64,000 bases of DNA from Anoplopoma fimbria (Eukaryota; Chordata; Actinopteri; Perciformes; Anoplopomatidae), in contig NW_026553805.1 of NCBI RefSeq assembly GCF_027596085.1, forward strand, positions 26,792 to 90,791, read 5' to 3'. The position numbers and the translations under genes were made by a program. The notes beneath the pieces are model-generated. The model did not search any database. It was not told the DNA's origin and saw nothing but the letters and a program-made list of their open reading frames with translations. Shown here in pieces: positions 1 through 11,185 of the stretch (its first letter is position 1; the number at the start of each line of letters is the position of its first letter).

Positions 1-220
1 ATGTTAGCCTAGGAGTCAAAGTTTGTCCTGTGATCACATAATCTGAACATGGCATCTTTTATGGTAGGGGCTTTGTTAAATAGCTTAATTTGAAAAACCA
101 CATCAGCAAATAAGAACATAGTCACAAGTTATGCTGCTAACTAGCACACAACCTCATATGCTCATCCTTTTAGCAGTTAAAGTCATGTTCATAAAAAGTT
201 GTCTTTAACAAGTGTACATG

Positions 221-1768
221 TACAGTGGGGCAAAAAAGTATTTAGTCAGCCACCAATTGTGCAAGTTCTCCCACTTAAAAAGATGAGAGATTTCTGAAAA
301 TCACATTGTCTGATTTTTAAAGAATATATTTGCAAATTATGGTGGAAAATAAGTATTTGGTCAATAACAAAAGTTCATCTCAATACTTTGTTATATACCC
401 TTTGTTGGCAATGACAGAGGTCAAACGTTTTCTGTAAGTCTTCACAAGCTTTTCACACACTGTTGCTGGTATTTTGGCCCATTCCTCCATGCAGATCTCC
501 TCTAGAGCAGTGATGTTTTGGGGCTGTCGCTGGGCAACACGGACTTTCAACTCCCTCCACAGATTTTCTATGGGGTTGAGATCTGGAGACTGGCTAGGCC
601 ACTCCAGGACCTTGAAATGCTTCTTACGAAGCCACTCCTTCGTTGCCCGGGCGGTGTGTTTGGGATCATTGTCATGCTGAAAGACCCAGCCACGTTTCAT
701 CTTCAATGCCCTTGCTGATGGAAGGAGGTTTTCACTCAAAATCTCACGATACATGGCCCCATTCATTCTTTCCTTTACACGGATCAGTCGTCCTGGTCCC
801 CTTGCAGAAAAACAGCCCCAAAGCATGATGTTTCCACCCCCATGCTTCACAGTAGGTATGGTGTTCTTTGGATGCAACTCGGCATTCTCTCTCCTCCAAA
901 CACGACGAGTTGAGTTTTTACCAAAAAGTTCTATTTTGGTTTCATCTGACCATATGACATTCTCCCAATCCTCTTCTGGATCATCCAAATGCTCTCTAGC
1001 AAACTTCAGACGGGCCTGGACATGTACTGGCTTAAGCAGGGGACACGTCTGGCACTGCAGGATTTGAGTCCCTGGCGGCGTAGTGTGTTACTGATGGTAG
1101 CCTTTGTTACTTTGGTCCCAGCTCTCTGCAGGTCATTCACTAGGTCCCCCGTGTGGTTCTGGGATTTTTGTTCACCGTTCTTGTGATCATTTTGGCCCCA
1201 CGGGGTGAGATCTTGCGTGGAGCCCCAGATCGAGGGAGATTATCAGTGGTCTTGTATGTCTTCCATTTTCTAATAATTGCTCCCACAGTTGATTTCTTCA
1301 CACCAAGCTGCTTACCTATTGCAGATTCAGTCTTCCCAGCCTGGTGCAGGTCTACAATTTTGTTTCTGGTGTCCTTTGACAGCTCTTTGGTCTTGGCCAT
1401 AGTGGAGTTTGGAGTGTGACTGTTTGAGGTTGTGGACAGGTGTCTTTTATACTGATAACAAGTTCAAACAGGTGCCATTAATACAGGTAACGAGTGGAGG
1501 ACAGAGGAGCCTCTTAAAGAAGAAGTTACAGGTCTGTGAGAGCCAGAAATCTTGCTTGTTTGTAGGTGACCAAATACTTATTTTACCGAGGAATTTACCA
1601 ATTAATTCATTAAAAATCCTACAATGTGCTTTCCTGGATTCTTTCCCCACATTCTGTCTCTCATAGTTGAAGTGTACCTATGATGAAAATTACAGGCGTC
1701 TCTCATCTTTTTAAGTGGGAGAACTTGCACAATTGGTGGCTGACTAAATACTTTTTTGCCCCACTGTA
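221..1768 (-). mobile_element. Tc1/mariner DNA transposon, copy A (full length, decayed)
   Basis: Both ends carry a long inverted repeat beginning TACAGTGGGGCAAAAAAG, bounded by TA dinucleotides at 221-222 and 1767-1768, as expected for Tc1/mariner insertion. The internal transposase lies on the minus strand and is frameshifted. The length (1.55 kb) is normal for a complete Tc1 element. It sits in tmtc1 intron 3, with its edge 86 bp from the exon 3 splice donor. Confidence 0.95.
380..1400 (-). pseudogene. Tc1-type transposase, two single-base deletions
   Basis: A DD34E transposase that would cut and paste the surrounding element. The N-terminal part (start codon at 1400) is a paired helix-turn-helix opening [20 protein letters not shown]. 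The catalytic part shows the first Asp in [11 protein letters not shown], the second in [10 protein letters not shown] and the Glu in [11 protein letters not shown], spaced 34 residues apart. Two one-base deletions break the frame: one in the G run near 1146-1150 (stop at 1140) and one in the C run near 1037-1043. The span is 1021 bp against 1023 for an uninterrupted 341-codon frame. The stretch from 988 to 380 stays open. It is inactive as it stands. Confidence 0.92.
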
Positions 1769-1823
1769 TATGTGCATGTTAGTGTGTGTGTGTGCGTGTG
1801 TGTGCGCGTGCGTGCGTGCACAC
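1769..1823. repeat. Imperfect (TG)n/(CG) microsatellite
   Basis: Alternating purine-pyrimidine run of TG with CG interruptions directly between Tc1 copy A and tmtc1 exon 3. It lies in intron 3, about 30 bp from the exon 3 donor. Confidence 0.9.
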
Positions 1824-1854
1824 AAGTTCTGGGAGTGCTACAGAGTCATCTTAC

Positions 1855-1928
1855 CTGATGTAGGAGAGGAACGTCAGCAAGAACAGCAGACAGGCCAAGA
1901 CATCAGCCCTGCCCACAATACCAGACAC
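1855..1928 (-). CDS. tmtc1: TMTC1 exon 3 (partial gene, continues left)
   Basis: Third coding exon of tmtc1 on the minus strand, 74 bp, entered in phase 0 after exon 2 and leaving two bases of an open codon. The acceptor is ...ttgtag and the donor gtaaga. It encodes VSGIVGRADVLACLLFLLTF followed by LSYI, matching the TMTC1 stretch that follows HTEAV in vertebrates as I recall it (GIVGRADVLACLLFLL). The hydrophobic run is a membrane-spanning helix after the second luminal or cytosolic loop. Exon 4 and the TPR-encoding part must lie beyond the left edge. Confidence 0.93.
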
Positions 1929-2179
1929 CTACAACACACATACACACAGATTTTAGAGATAGCGCGTACGTCTGACAGCTCTGGTGAGGAGACAGTGCTG
2001 AATGTCTGTGAGGAGCCTGTTATGTTGCTACAAGAACATAAGATGCACAACGTGACCTTCTGCACAAGGCTGTTTCTTTGGAATCTGGCTCTGTTCATAC
2101 TGAAACCTGTGAGCAGAATTACTGTGATCATGCCTCAGACAGCAGCCCGTTACCAAGCCACTAATGAGTGCCTATGATG

Positions 2180-3294
2180 TAGGGCTGTAATCAACCAAAG
2201 AAATTCTTGGTCGACTGAAACCCTGAAATTTCGACTAAAAAATCGACTAATGGGGGGGGGCATCACGTGCATCTGCGCAATATAATAGCACATGATTACC
2301 GAAAATATATACTGATATCAGCACAAGAAGGCAATTAAACAACAAAATTATCTTTATTAAACATCCCAGATCATGTACCAAAAATAAAGCAAAGGTTCAA
2401 AACAATAGCCTACAAACAGTGGGCACGGCGCAATTGCGCATTAGGCAAAAAAAAAAAAAACAAATCCAATAAATAGAAATAAATGTGCACAATAATAAAG
2501 GGAACCATAAAAGTTCGTTATTTAGCAATAAACTGAAACGAAATAAAGTGCATAACAATAACAAGGAAGGCTCACTCAGAACAAATACAAAAATAAAATA
2601 ATAAAATGCCTCATATCCTGAGCAATAAAATTGACAATTCCTTCTGTGATATCATGTTTGCGTTTGGATGATAGAGGAGGCTTAACATCCAGCGTGGTCT
2701 GGGTGTATCGGAGGGATCCTGCAGTTATAAAACGAATAAACGATTATTAGACTAAAATATTGAAATATGTTTAATATGATATTAATAGGCTATAATATTG
2801 AAATATTACCGTTTTTAGATGATACGCCATGTTTGTAGTCGAGCTGTGATATGCAAACTGTTGTTTGCAAATTTTACATTCGACTTTTTTTCCCGCCATC
2901 TATTTTGGAAAAATTCTGCCACACTGCCGATGTCTTTGACATGGATGGTAGAGGAGGAGGACTCAAATGAAACTTAAATGAAACGCTCAAAATAAAAATA
3001 AATATTCAGCAATTAAACCACCGGACGTTGAATAACATGGACCTTCTTCAGTCTACCTGTCTCTAGTGGGTTGGGCTAATCCAAAATAGTGAAAACAAGG
3101 GGGGTGTTCTCTGAAGACAGGCTGTTTTCTGTGAAACAGGGCTCTGAAAACACCCCCATTAGCACTTGGTACTTTCCTCCTGATGACGACTTTATGAAAT
3201 TAACACGGCAAAAAATCGACCAATCAGAATTTTGGTCGACCCAGAACGTATCGACCAATAAGTCGACCAGTCGACTAGGACTTTACAGCCCTTA
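2180..3294 (-). mobile_element. hAT-type element with BED-finger remnant, exact 8-bp target duplication
   Basis: The element starts TAGGGCTGTAATC and ends with the inverted form (tacagccctta). It is flanked by identical 8-bp copies of CTATGATG at 2172-2179 and 3295-3302, the hAT signature. On the minus strand near 2820-2960 a frameshifted BED zinc finger is visible (VWQNFSKIDGG, then CKICKQQFAYHSS). The 1115-bp length and lack of a catalytic domain make it a non-autonomous or internally deleted copy. It lies in tmtc1 intron 2. Confidence 0.92.
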
Positions 3295-3302
3295 CTATGA
3301 TG

Positions 3303-5261
3303 ACTGCCCATGCACGGGTGCTGTTTATGTTGGATTTTTTCTGTAACAGTAATAAGTGACAACGAACATAAATGATTGTCATCAAGCTTGTCTTCCCAAC
3401 AGTTCTTAGAGCATCTGCCCCTAACGGAGAAAACCCCCCAACATATTCTATTATTTATCATTTTTGATAACCATTCCCAACATTAGCTACAATGTTTTAT
3501 AACAACTTTTGGCAAAAGCCCTCACACTCGCTTGCAATGTCCTTCTGATTGAATATGTCCTGCATTCAAAATGCTGCATGTGTGCAGCATTTTGCAACAG
3601 CCTTTGATAAACACTTGGTGGATGTGTTAGGGCTACAACACGAACAGCCTTTAACATTCCAAAGGAGGAATACTACACCATTACATTCGAATCCTGAGGT
3701 CCCCAATCAGGAAGCTGTTTTTTTTTCATATCTGTGGTACTAGGGGTTTCTGATAGGGGTGGAAATGCCTGAGTGGTTAAGATGGTGATGGGGCTGTCCT
3801 GAGGTCTTTAATATCAAATAATATTACTCATGCGTTCAGAATAAAGACTAGGGACTAAGGAGTGAACAAAAAGAGGCAAGACATGAACCTTTCATGCCAA
3901 GCAAGACTAAAAGTCCACAGCCATGGTAGCAGCTCTCTTAGGCAATACTTTGAGCCAGGTCAACAGGCTAACGTGGTCACAAAGGCAATGGAAACATGCT
4001 AATGTTTAGGTCGTATGGTCACCATCTTATTTAGTTAGTCAACAACATTTGCTATTGGAATTATCATTAATTTGCATTAATTATGGCTGTTGAGCAAACT
4101 ACCTATGACCGTTAAAAGTTCCCAAAAAAAAGGGAAGTTCCCAAATTGATTACAATTCATCATGAGGGGAACATGAATGTCACAACCAAATTGCAAGGCA
4201 ATCCAATAGTTTTTGAGACATCTTAATCTTACCCAATATTTTAGAAAACACTCATGGTGGCACTAGATGAAAAGTCAGAGGATCAGCAAAGTCATTAGGA
4301 CTATCCTTAGAAACCATGAATGTCATTACATAATGTTGCTCGAACCCATGTGGAGATACTTTACTAGGTCATGAAAAACGTTGACCTTCTGGTTGTGTTG
4401 GATGAAAATTCAGGGGATGACCATAGGACTTTAGATTTGTTCTACCAAACCATCTGTACAAAATTTGATAATGCTCCAGCCAGCAGGAGACATTTCCCTT
4501 TCAAACTGCATCAGCAACGCTGTCTGTGTTGACTCCACACGCATGCATGCTGCAGCTGATCAGCAGTCTGTCACACATTATTGAGAAAAAATTATTTCAC
4601 TGGATGGAAATTTCCCCATTATCTTGTAAAAGGGAATATATCACAGTACAGTGCAAGTTAACACAAAGCAGGATGATTTGCGCACTTAGCAGTTTATCGA
4701 GTTTAGTCTTTTTACTCAGAAGAATCCCAGAGTGAAGACGGTTCGTAAGAAATGAGTGAACTGCCAGTTAACCTTATTTAATGTCTTTGGGTACTGCTGC
4801 TGTATTACAAAAATACATCAATCTGTATAAAGTGCATTGGTGCGTCACAGGAATGGCTGCGCCTGGTCACTTTTCAAGACAGCAGCGTTGGCAAGACAGC
4901 ACCGGAGTAGTTCTATTTTTAGGGACTGATCCGTATGAAATAAATAATAATAAAAGCTTTTACATATTTCTATGAAAGTCTGTAGAGGTCAGACAATGAT
5001 GATTACCCTGAATTACTCTGTTTTAGAAAACATGCATTGGAACAGCCAACAATGATATTTGAAATAAAATAAAGCCATTCATTTATTTTCCCAAAATAAA
5101 TATGGAGGGTCTGATAGTAATAATGCAGTGTACTAACAAGTAGTTTATTCTGGACATATCCCCTTTTGCAGGCATATCAACCATCACTTGAAAATGGAAG
5201 TTTTCCACCTGTTTTATTATTTCAATATTACTTTAATTCGTTAAAAGGATAAAGACCCTTG
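3303..5261. other. tmtc1 intron 2 sequence, no gene
   Basis: AT-rich sequence without a credible exon. The part around 4150-4470 resembles an old, common fish interspersed repeat (phrases such as 'caatccaatagtttttgagacatc'-like text); related text recurs near 41230-41350. I could not assign a family. Confidence 0.5.
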
Positions 5262-5412
5262 AATTTAAAAAAAACTTCATCCAATATCATTAGCAAATTT
5301 TTAATAAAATCCTGGCCAAAATTCTTGCAGCAAGATTACTTTACCCGAATGGAAAGGTGATACACACTGACCAAATTGGTTCCATGAAAAATCATAATTC
5401 ATCTGTGAACGA
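5262..5412 (+). mobile_element. L1-like LINE reverse-transcriptase fragment
   Basis: A short plus-strand stretch reads IFNKILAKILAARLLY, then GKVIHTDQIGSMKN. This corresponds to the L1/Tx1 reverse-transcriptase segment normally reading like IISKILA.RL...IHPDQ.GF. Both sides lack the rest of the enzyme, so it is a small decayed relic in tmtc1 intron 2. Confidence 0.7.
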
Positions 5413-7142
5413 AAGGAAATTATTCAATATGCAAAAATGTTCCCTCATCCAGCAGCAATGTGTAATATAGGTGCTAAGAAGAGTAAGATCAAACAGGATG
5501 TCCCTTTATGTTCAGTACCCTGCAGAAATACGAGTATGGAGACAATTCTACTGTTATATGGTATAGATAGGATGGATGTTGAAACTAAAGAATGTGTAGT
5601 TCAAACAAGAAAGGTACCCATTTGTTTCACTATTATTTATCCTTTGGTTGTCAGCAGTTATTTGTTCGCTCTGGAAGCAAAGATTTGAAACACACTAAAG
5701 AAAATACTTTACCAAGTTTAAATAATGTAAGGAAATGTTAAATTATATGTAAACACTTCCAAAAGATATCATGCAAAGCCCAATTGAAGTGTCATTCATA
5801 ATTTTGAATACTATTTTGAATACTCACTCAACAACATTCTAGTCAAAAAAATATTTAAGCCATCGACTAAGTGAACACACATCAATTTCAAAACGTACTT
5901 CGTTCTTTGCATCAATGACAAATTTAAGACTTGTTAAATAAAATGAATAAGGGACATCTGCAAAAAGAAGAGGACATTTCCAAGAACAATATATGAAATA
6001 CTTCAAGGCAGCCTCTCTGTTGTATAATAAACAAACTAAAGTCATTTAATGAAATAACATACTATATAACACCTTGTCACAGCTAAATGAAATGGGCATA
6101 AGGGATGACAGCCAGTATATTAATGGTGGTGCTGCTGAAGGAACTCCATTTGTTGTGAGACTGCAAAATAATTATAAATATATAAAGGAAGGGAGAGTAG
6201 AAAAAAGAAGTGGAATGGAAAGAAAACTGATTTAAACTAAAGTGTCTTCTTTTTTGTCAGTGCTTTTCCACAGTGGTAACATTGCATGTTACCTGTACTG
6301 TTTTATTTATATATTGGTTCTGTATGTTAATACGTTGTGCACATTTTGTTTTTCTGTTTGTATTTTGTTGCTCAATATAATAAATAATTTCATTTAAACA
6401 GATGAAAAAAAAATCAGGTTTGTACATAAACAGACTAACAGTCACTATTGTCACACAGACCATTCACAAAAGAATGTCTTCACAGGAAAATGAAGATGTA
6501 ACCATCAAACAAAATGGAGTAAGAAATCAGAACCACTTTGCCAGTAGATCATTTTCAAGTATTCTCGTCCTAAGTATTAGGTGATGTCTCCAAGGGACTT
6601 CTATTGGAGGCAGCTGCTGCCTTCTGGAACATGTGGGTTTAACACTTACACACTAACTCACAACTATGTACAGACACTGGTTTTGAGCTTGGACTTTGGT
6701 GTTCGCTGCTTTGAATGGGGAATTTTGCAAAATGTACAGAACCTGTGTGTAGGTCGATCAGGAAAAGTGTCTCTCTAAGACACAAACACACACACACGCG
6801 CACACACAAACCTGTTGGAAGCAGTGAGCTGAAAGGAGATTATTTACATCAGTAAGTCGTTGATTTCTGTGTGTAAAAACACATTGCTTAGTCACCAACA
6901 AATACTTTGAGGGGCCAGGACGGCTGGAGATGAAAGGGAAGAGAACGGAGTAGGAAGTGAGGGATGAGGAGTGATCAAATGAGAGGTAGAGGTTCAAGAT
7001 GAAAGGAGGAGTCTGGGATGACAGAGGACAGGGAAGACTGGTCTTTCTCTGCATGCATACAATATCAGTGTAGAGCCTAATCTCTCTTGATAAACATATA
7101 CACATTCATATACATAATGAATAACATGTTGCTCTTCTTAAA
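5413..7142. other. tmtc1 intron 2 sequence, no gene
   Basis: No exon or recognised repeat apart from a short (CA)n run at about 6781-6809. The open frames here are short and lack homology that I can recognise. Confidence 0.5.
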
Positions 7143-7375
7143 GAGGGGCGGCTGTGGCACATGAGGTAGAGCTCTTGTCCCGTAACCACAAGGTTGGTGG
7201 TTCAAACCCCTCTACCAGCAACATGCCGAGGTGTCCTTGAGCAAGACACCTAACCCCAAGTTGCTCCCCGGGCGCTTCATTGCAGCCCACTGCTCCTCCG
7301 GGATGGGTTAAATGCAGAGAAATAATTTCCCCATTGTGGGACTAATAAAGGCTTAATTAATTAAAGCAGAGGAAG
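7143..7375 (+). mobile_element. tRNA-derived SINE
   Basis: The head is tRNA-like: an A-box-like region (gaggtagagc) and a B box GGTTCAAACCC. The body carries the fish SINE phrase 'ccttgagcaagacacctaacc', and the 3' end reads 'ctaataaaggcttaatta'. It would need a LINE partner to move. Related SINE pieces appear at 10062-10300 and 17000-17375. Confidence 0.82.
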
Positions 7376-10061
7376 AAGAGCTGCCGTCAGAGTTGCTTTG
7401 TCAATGTAGATACTACACACACGCACGGACACTCACATACCCCTTTTTACTACCCGGTGGGGACGCATGACAAGAAGCAGCCAGGTGGGATCAACCCTTT
7501 CTGAAGGGTCTAGAGACATGGTTTTAACTGCTAAAATCACTATATTTTTTTGTTAACTCGAAAATGACTTGAAACATTCAAAACTCTAGTCCCCATGGGG
7601 CTCAAAAGTCAGGTTACTTCTATTGGCAAACAATAAAGATCACTGTTAGGCACTACAAAGTTCATAACAAGCATTTAAACAAACCATTGTTGGATTGAAA
7701 CCTTAATATTATATAACTTAAACACTGAAACTAACAATCCAGACTGCCAGATGCCACATTGTTCTTCAAAAACAGATAAGATTCTCACTTCAAAATATAA
7801 CATTTGATAAACATGAGGGATTTACCCGGGCTCTTTAACAAATGAGGCTTGCTGCTCCACCTGAACAGCCTTACTGGTTCAACATTAAAATGCTATCTCC
7901 ATCCCAGCACACTGTAACCCATAACACCATGCAAACCATGACCACATCACAGTACCGTCCACTTTTAGGAGTCGTTCAGTGGCCAAAAGTTGAGCAAGAT
8001 GATTTCACTTTCATATTTTATTTATTGTGACTCAGTATGAATAAACATGTTGCAAATAAATTGTTTTGACATAGAATACTTGTTTTTCTCCAACAGATAT
8101 AAGAATAACCAAACTTACATTATGAGGTTTTTAGTGAATCTTATGATCTAAACTACCAGATATAATGTGGTGGGGACGAACTGACCACGTTATATTTTGA
8201 ACAGGTTGTGCTTAGAGGAAGCAGCAGAGAAGTTATTCTCAAGAGCCTGAGTAACAAATACATCCATACATGTGAGAACTACAGCCTCAGTTTATATGAT
8301 TATCATAGAACCGGCTAACTTATAGCCTTAGTTTGAATGGATATCAGTTTGTTGATTGTTTATACTACTATATTTATTCATTTATATATTCATTAACTAT
8401 GCTTCAGTTCAACAAAAACATTATAATCAGTTTCTTACAAAGAATAAAACTATTTTGAAAGGAAGTTTAATGTATATATGGGTTCCGTCATTGATTTAAT
8501 GAAAACTTATTTGATAGCATAAAAGTCTGATACATTAATGTGCAAAAACTGCAATAATATCTATGAAAATTAAGTTTATTTGACATACAGATTTTCACAC
8601 ACTAAACACTGTCAGGAAAATGTCCCCACCAGTGCAATGACACAAACTGCAATACCACCTATGACCACTAGGTCAAACACAAAGTACTGAAAATCCACCC
8701 TGTGGGGTCCATTTTGTTTTCTTCATAAAAACTGCAACAGGCAGTGATATGTCAGGCCATGGACCCCACCAGGATAGACACACACACACACACACGCACG
8801 CACACACACACACACACGCATACGCACGCACCGATTTTAATACACTCACTATTAGTGACCTGATGTTCAGAGTGTATAACCAAACTGTTGCAGACGATTA
8901 CTGAAAGGTGAAGAATACTGAAATATGATAATAACGATGATGATAAAGAATCTTTAACCTTAAAATAATAAATGAAAAACTTCAACCAGAATCAGTTTTT
9001 ATTATTTTCCAATGCGAGGATCAAAGGACATAGGATGTTGTTTGTGATTTTTGGCTAATCAAATTAATTTAATTTAATTATATAATTACGCTAATAAATT
9101 AATTGTTTACCTCACATGTCAAGATAAGATTGTCATTAGTTGTGTAATTGTTTCATTCATTCTAATTCAACTGATCAGGTTAGTGAGCACATCTGTCAGT
9201 CTGCAAGCTCAAAGACCCACTGTGAGCCCAGACATCCAACATGCTGAAAGGACGTCCAATCAACCTGAGAAGCAAGAACCTAAAGAATCACCTGTTTTCA
9301 CTTGGGTCCTAATATTCTACAAGACGAGAGAATCTTGAATCCAGCACACCAGATCTTTCTCTGCCTTGTGTTCCTTACCAGTCCACTGTTGCTATCCTGT
9401 GGAGCCCTGCAGCTCAAACCAGAGATGCACTAATGTGCTGAAGTTCTGCTCCAGCAACTAGAGAAACAGACTTTGGGACAAAGGGGTTGATGAGATGATT
9501 CAGCATCCCGCTGAGAGAAAGAGAGTGAGTTAGAGACAAAGAAAAATGGTTCAAGCCAAGATGAGGCAACCAGGTCTGAAGATACCAGAGAAAGCCGAAC
9601 GTGTCACCAGAACAAGAGATGGAAGTGTAAGATCCAAACAAACTACGGTCATCTACCAAGATCCAAGATGCCAAGTTGCACGAACAGAAACTTTGGCCAC
9701 TCCATACAGCTTAAACCCTTCTGCCCATTAGAACCGCCAGGTGAAAACAATACTTTTCCAGATGTGAACGACTTTGATGTTACTGAACAGAAACCAATTG
9801 GATGTCAGTTAATAAGAAATGTTAGTTAATAAGTAAACTTCAGATACTAGATGCTAGACTAATCAAGGAATTAATAAACCTTAATAAACCTTACTACTAA
9901 ATCAATAAGCTTTAGTAGTAAAGTAGGATCTCTCAACTGGTTACGGGGTATTGATCTTTTGAACTAGAAAATTGAATTTATAATCATTCAGCATTAAATA
10001 GGTCACTGATTCAACCTGGTCACATGATAACAGACTGCACTTGTAAAGCTCAAAGTGCTTT
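7376..10061. other. tmtc1 intron 2 sequence with a CA microsatellite, no gene
   Basis: No exon was recognised. A (CA)n tract with CG interruptions lies at about 8777-8830. The stretch 9170-9700 is less AT-rich but shows no homology I recognise. Confidence 0.5.
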
Positions 10062-10300
10062 CATACTACATGTCATCATTCACCCATTCATACACTGACA
10101 GGGGCTACCACACAAGGTGCCACCTGACCATCAGGACTATCTAACATTCATACATCCTGCAACCGAATGGACAGGTTAAGTCTTTTGCCCAAGGACACAT
10201 CGTCATGGACTAACGGAGCTGGGGATCGAACCACTGATCCTCTGATTAGAGGACAACCTACTCTACCACTAACAGTCGCCTCCGTATTAATCAGTGGTGG
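10062..10300 (-). mobile_element. tRNA-derived SINE, minus orientation
   Basis: On the minus strand the right end carries a tRNA-like head whose B box reads GGTTCGATCCC. The body then shows the mirror of 'aaggacaca...ccatcaggac', a common teleost SINE layout. It is diverged from the copy at 7143 but has the same general build. Confidence 0.75.
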
Positions 10301-10704
10301 AGTGCATTTACAAATATACACATTTGATGCTACTTTTTTACTCTCCACTACATTTCATAGGAAAATATTGTATTTTTAACATCACCACATTCATTTATAA
10401 TGAGTATATGACATGCAATGCGATGTTTTACAGGCATGCAAACTCATCAGGTGTGAAAGAGGTGACAAAGACGCCAGAACGCATCATGCCCAAGATATTT
10501 ATCTCTGTCAAAGGCTACAATTTATGCATAAAAAGTATAGAACAAAACATTGTCCTTCAAAAAATATGCTTATAGTGCAAAGGATACACATTTCTATCCT
10601 TACTGTGCCAGACCCGCCATGTTGGAAAGAGACAACAGTTGACTGAAACTCGAGACACACTCATCCTGAACTTTATTTATCCCCTTGTGGAACATTTTTT
10701 TGAA

Positions 10705-11185
10705 TACCGTATTTTCCGCACTATAGGGCGCACTGGATTATAAGGCGCACTGTCAATGAATGGTCTATTTTCTATATTTTTTCATATATAAAGCGCACCA
10801 GACTATAAGGCGCATTAAGCGAAACAAAAACAGTCAGTCAGTCAAACTTTGAAGTCCGCGTCGTAAGCGTGTCTCTTGACAGGAGCCATTTTGGGGTCCT
10901 TATACACACACAGTGTAATATTATGGTGAAGCACAGTATGTATTACTCCGCGACGCTCCTGACTACGGTAGCCGTAATGCTGCAAGCGGTGCGGCTTTGT
11001 AGTTTACCAAAGTCGTACTAAAACATTTTGACAGAGCGCCATGTACCACACAAAACCGCTTCGAGGTCAGTAAGCACAACCAGAATTAATCCATATATAA
11101 AGCGCTCCGGATTATAAGGCGCACTGTCGTTTTTTGAGAAAATGAAAGGCTTTTAAGTGCGCCTTATAGTGCGGAAAATACGGTA
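10705..11185. mobile_element. MITE with TACCGTATTTTCCGC inverted repeats
   Basis: This 481-bp non-coding unit begins TACCGTATTTTCCGC and ends with its inverted form, with TA at both edges. Degenerate copies of the motif 'ttataaggcgcac' repeat inside each arm. The TA edges suggest a Tc1/mariner-mobilised non-autonomous element; similar ends are widespread in fish, but the family assignment is from memory. Confidence 0.85.

Noticed and set aside
753..1419. Plus-strand frames over Tc1 copy A
   Set aside because: Antisense of the transposase; no independent motifs.
3757..3795. tRNA-like A-box text (gcctgagtggttaagatgg)
   Set aside because: No matching B box or cloverleaf follows; not a tRNA gene.
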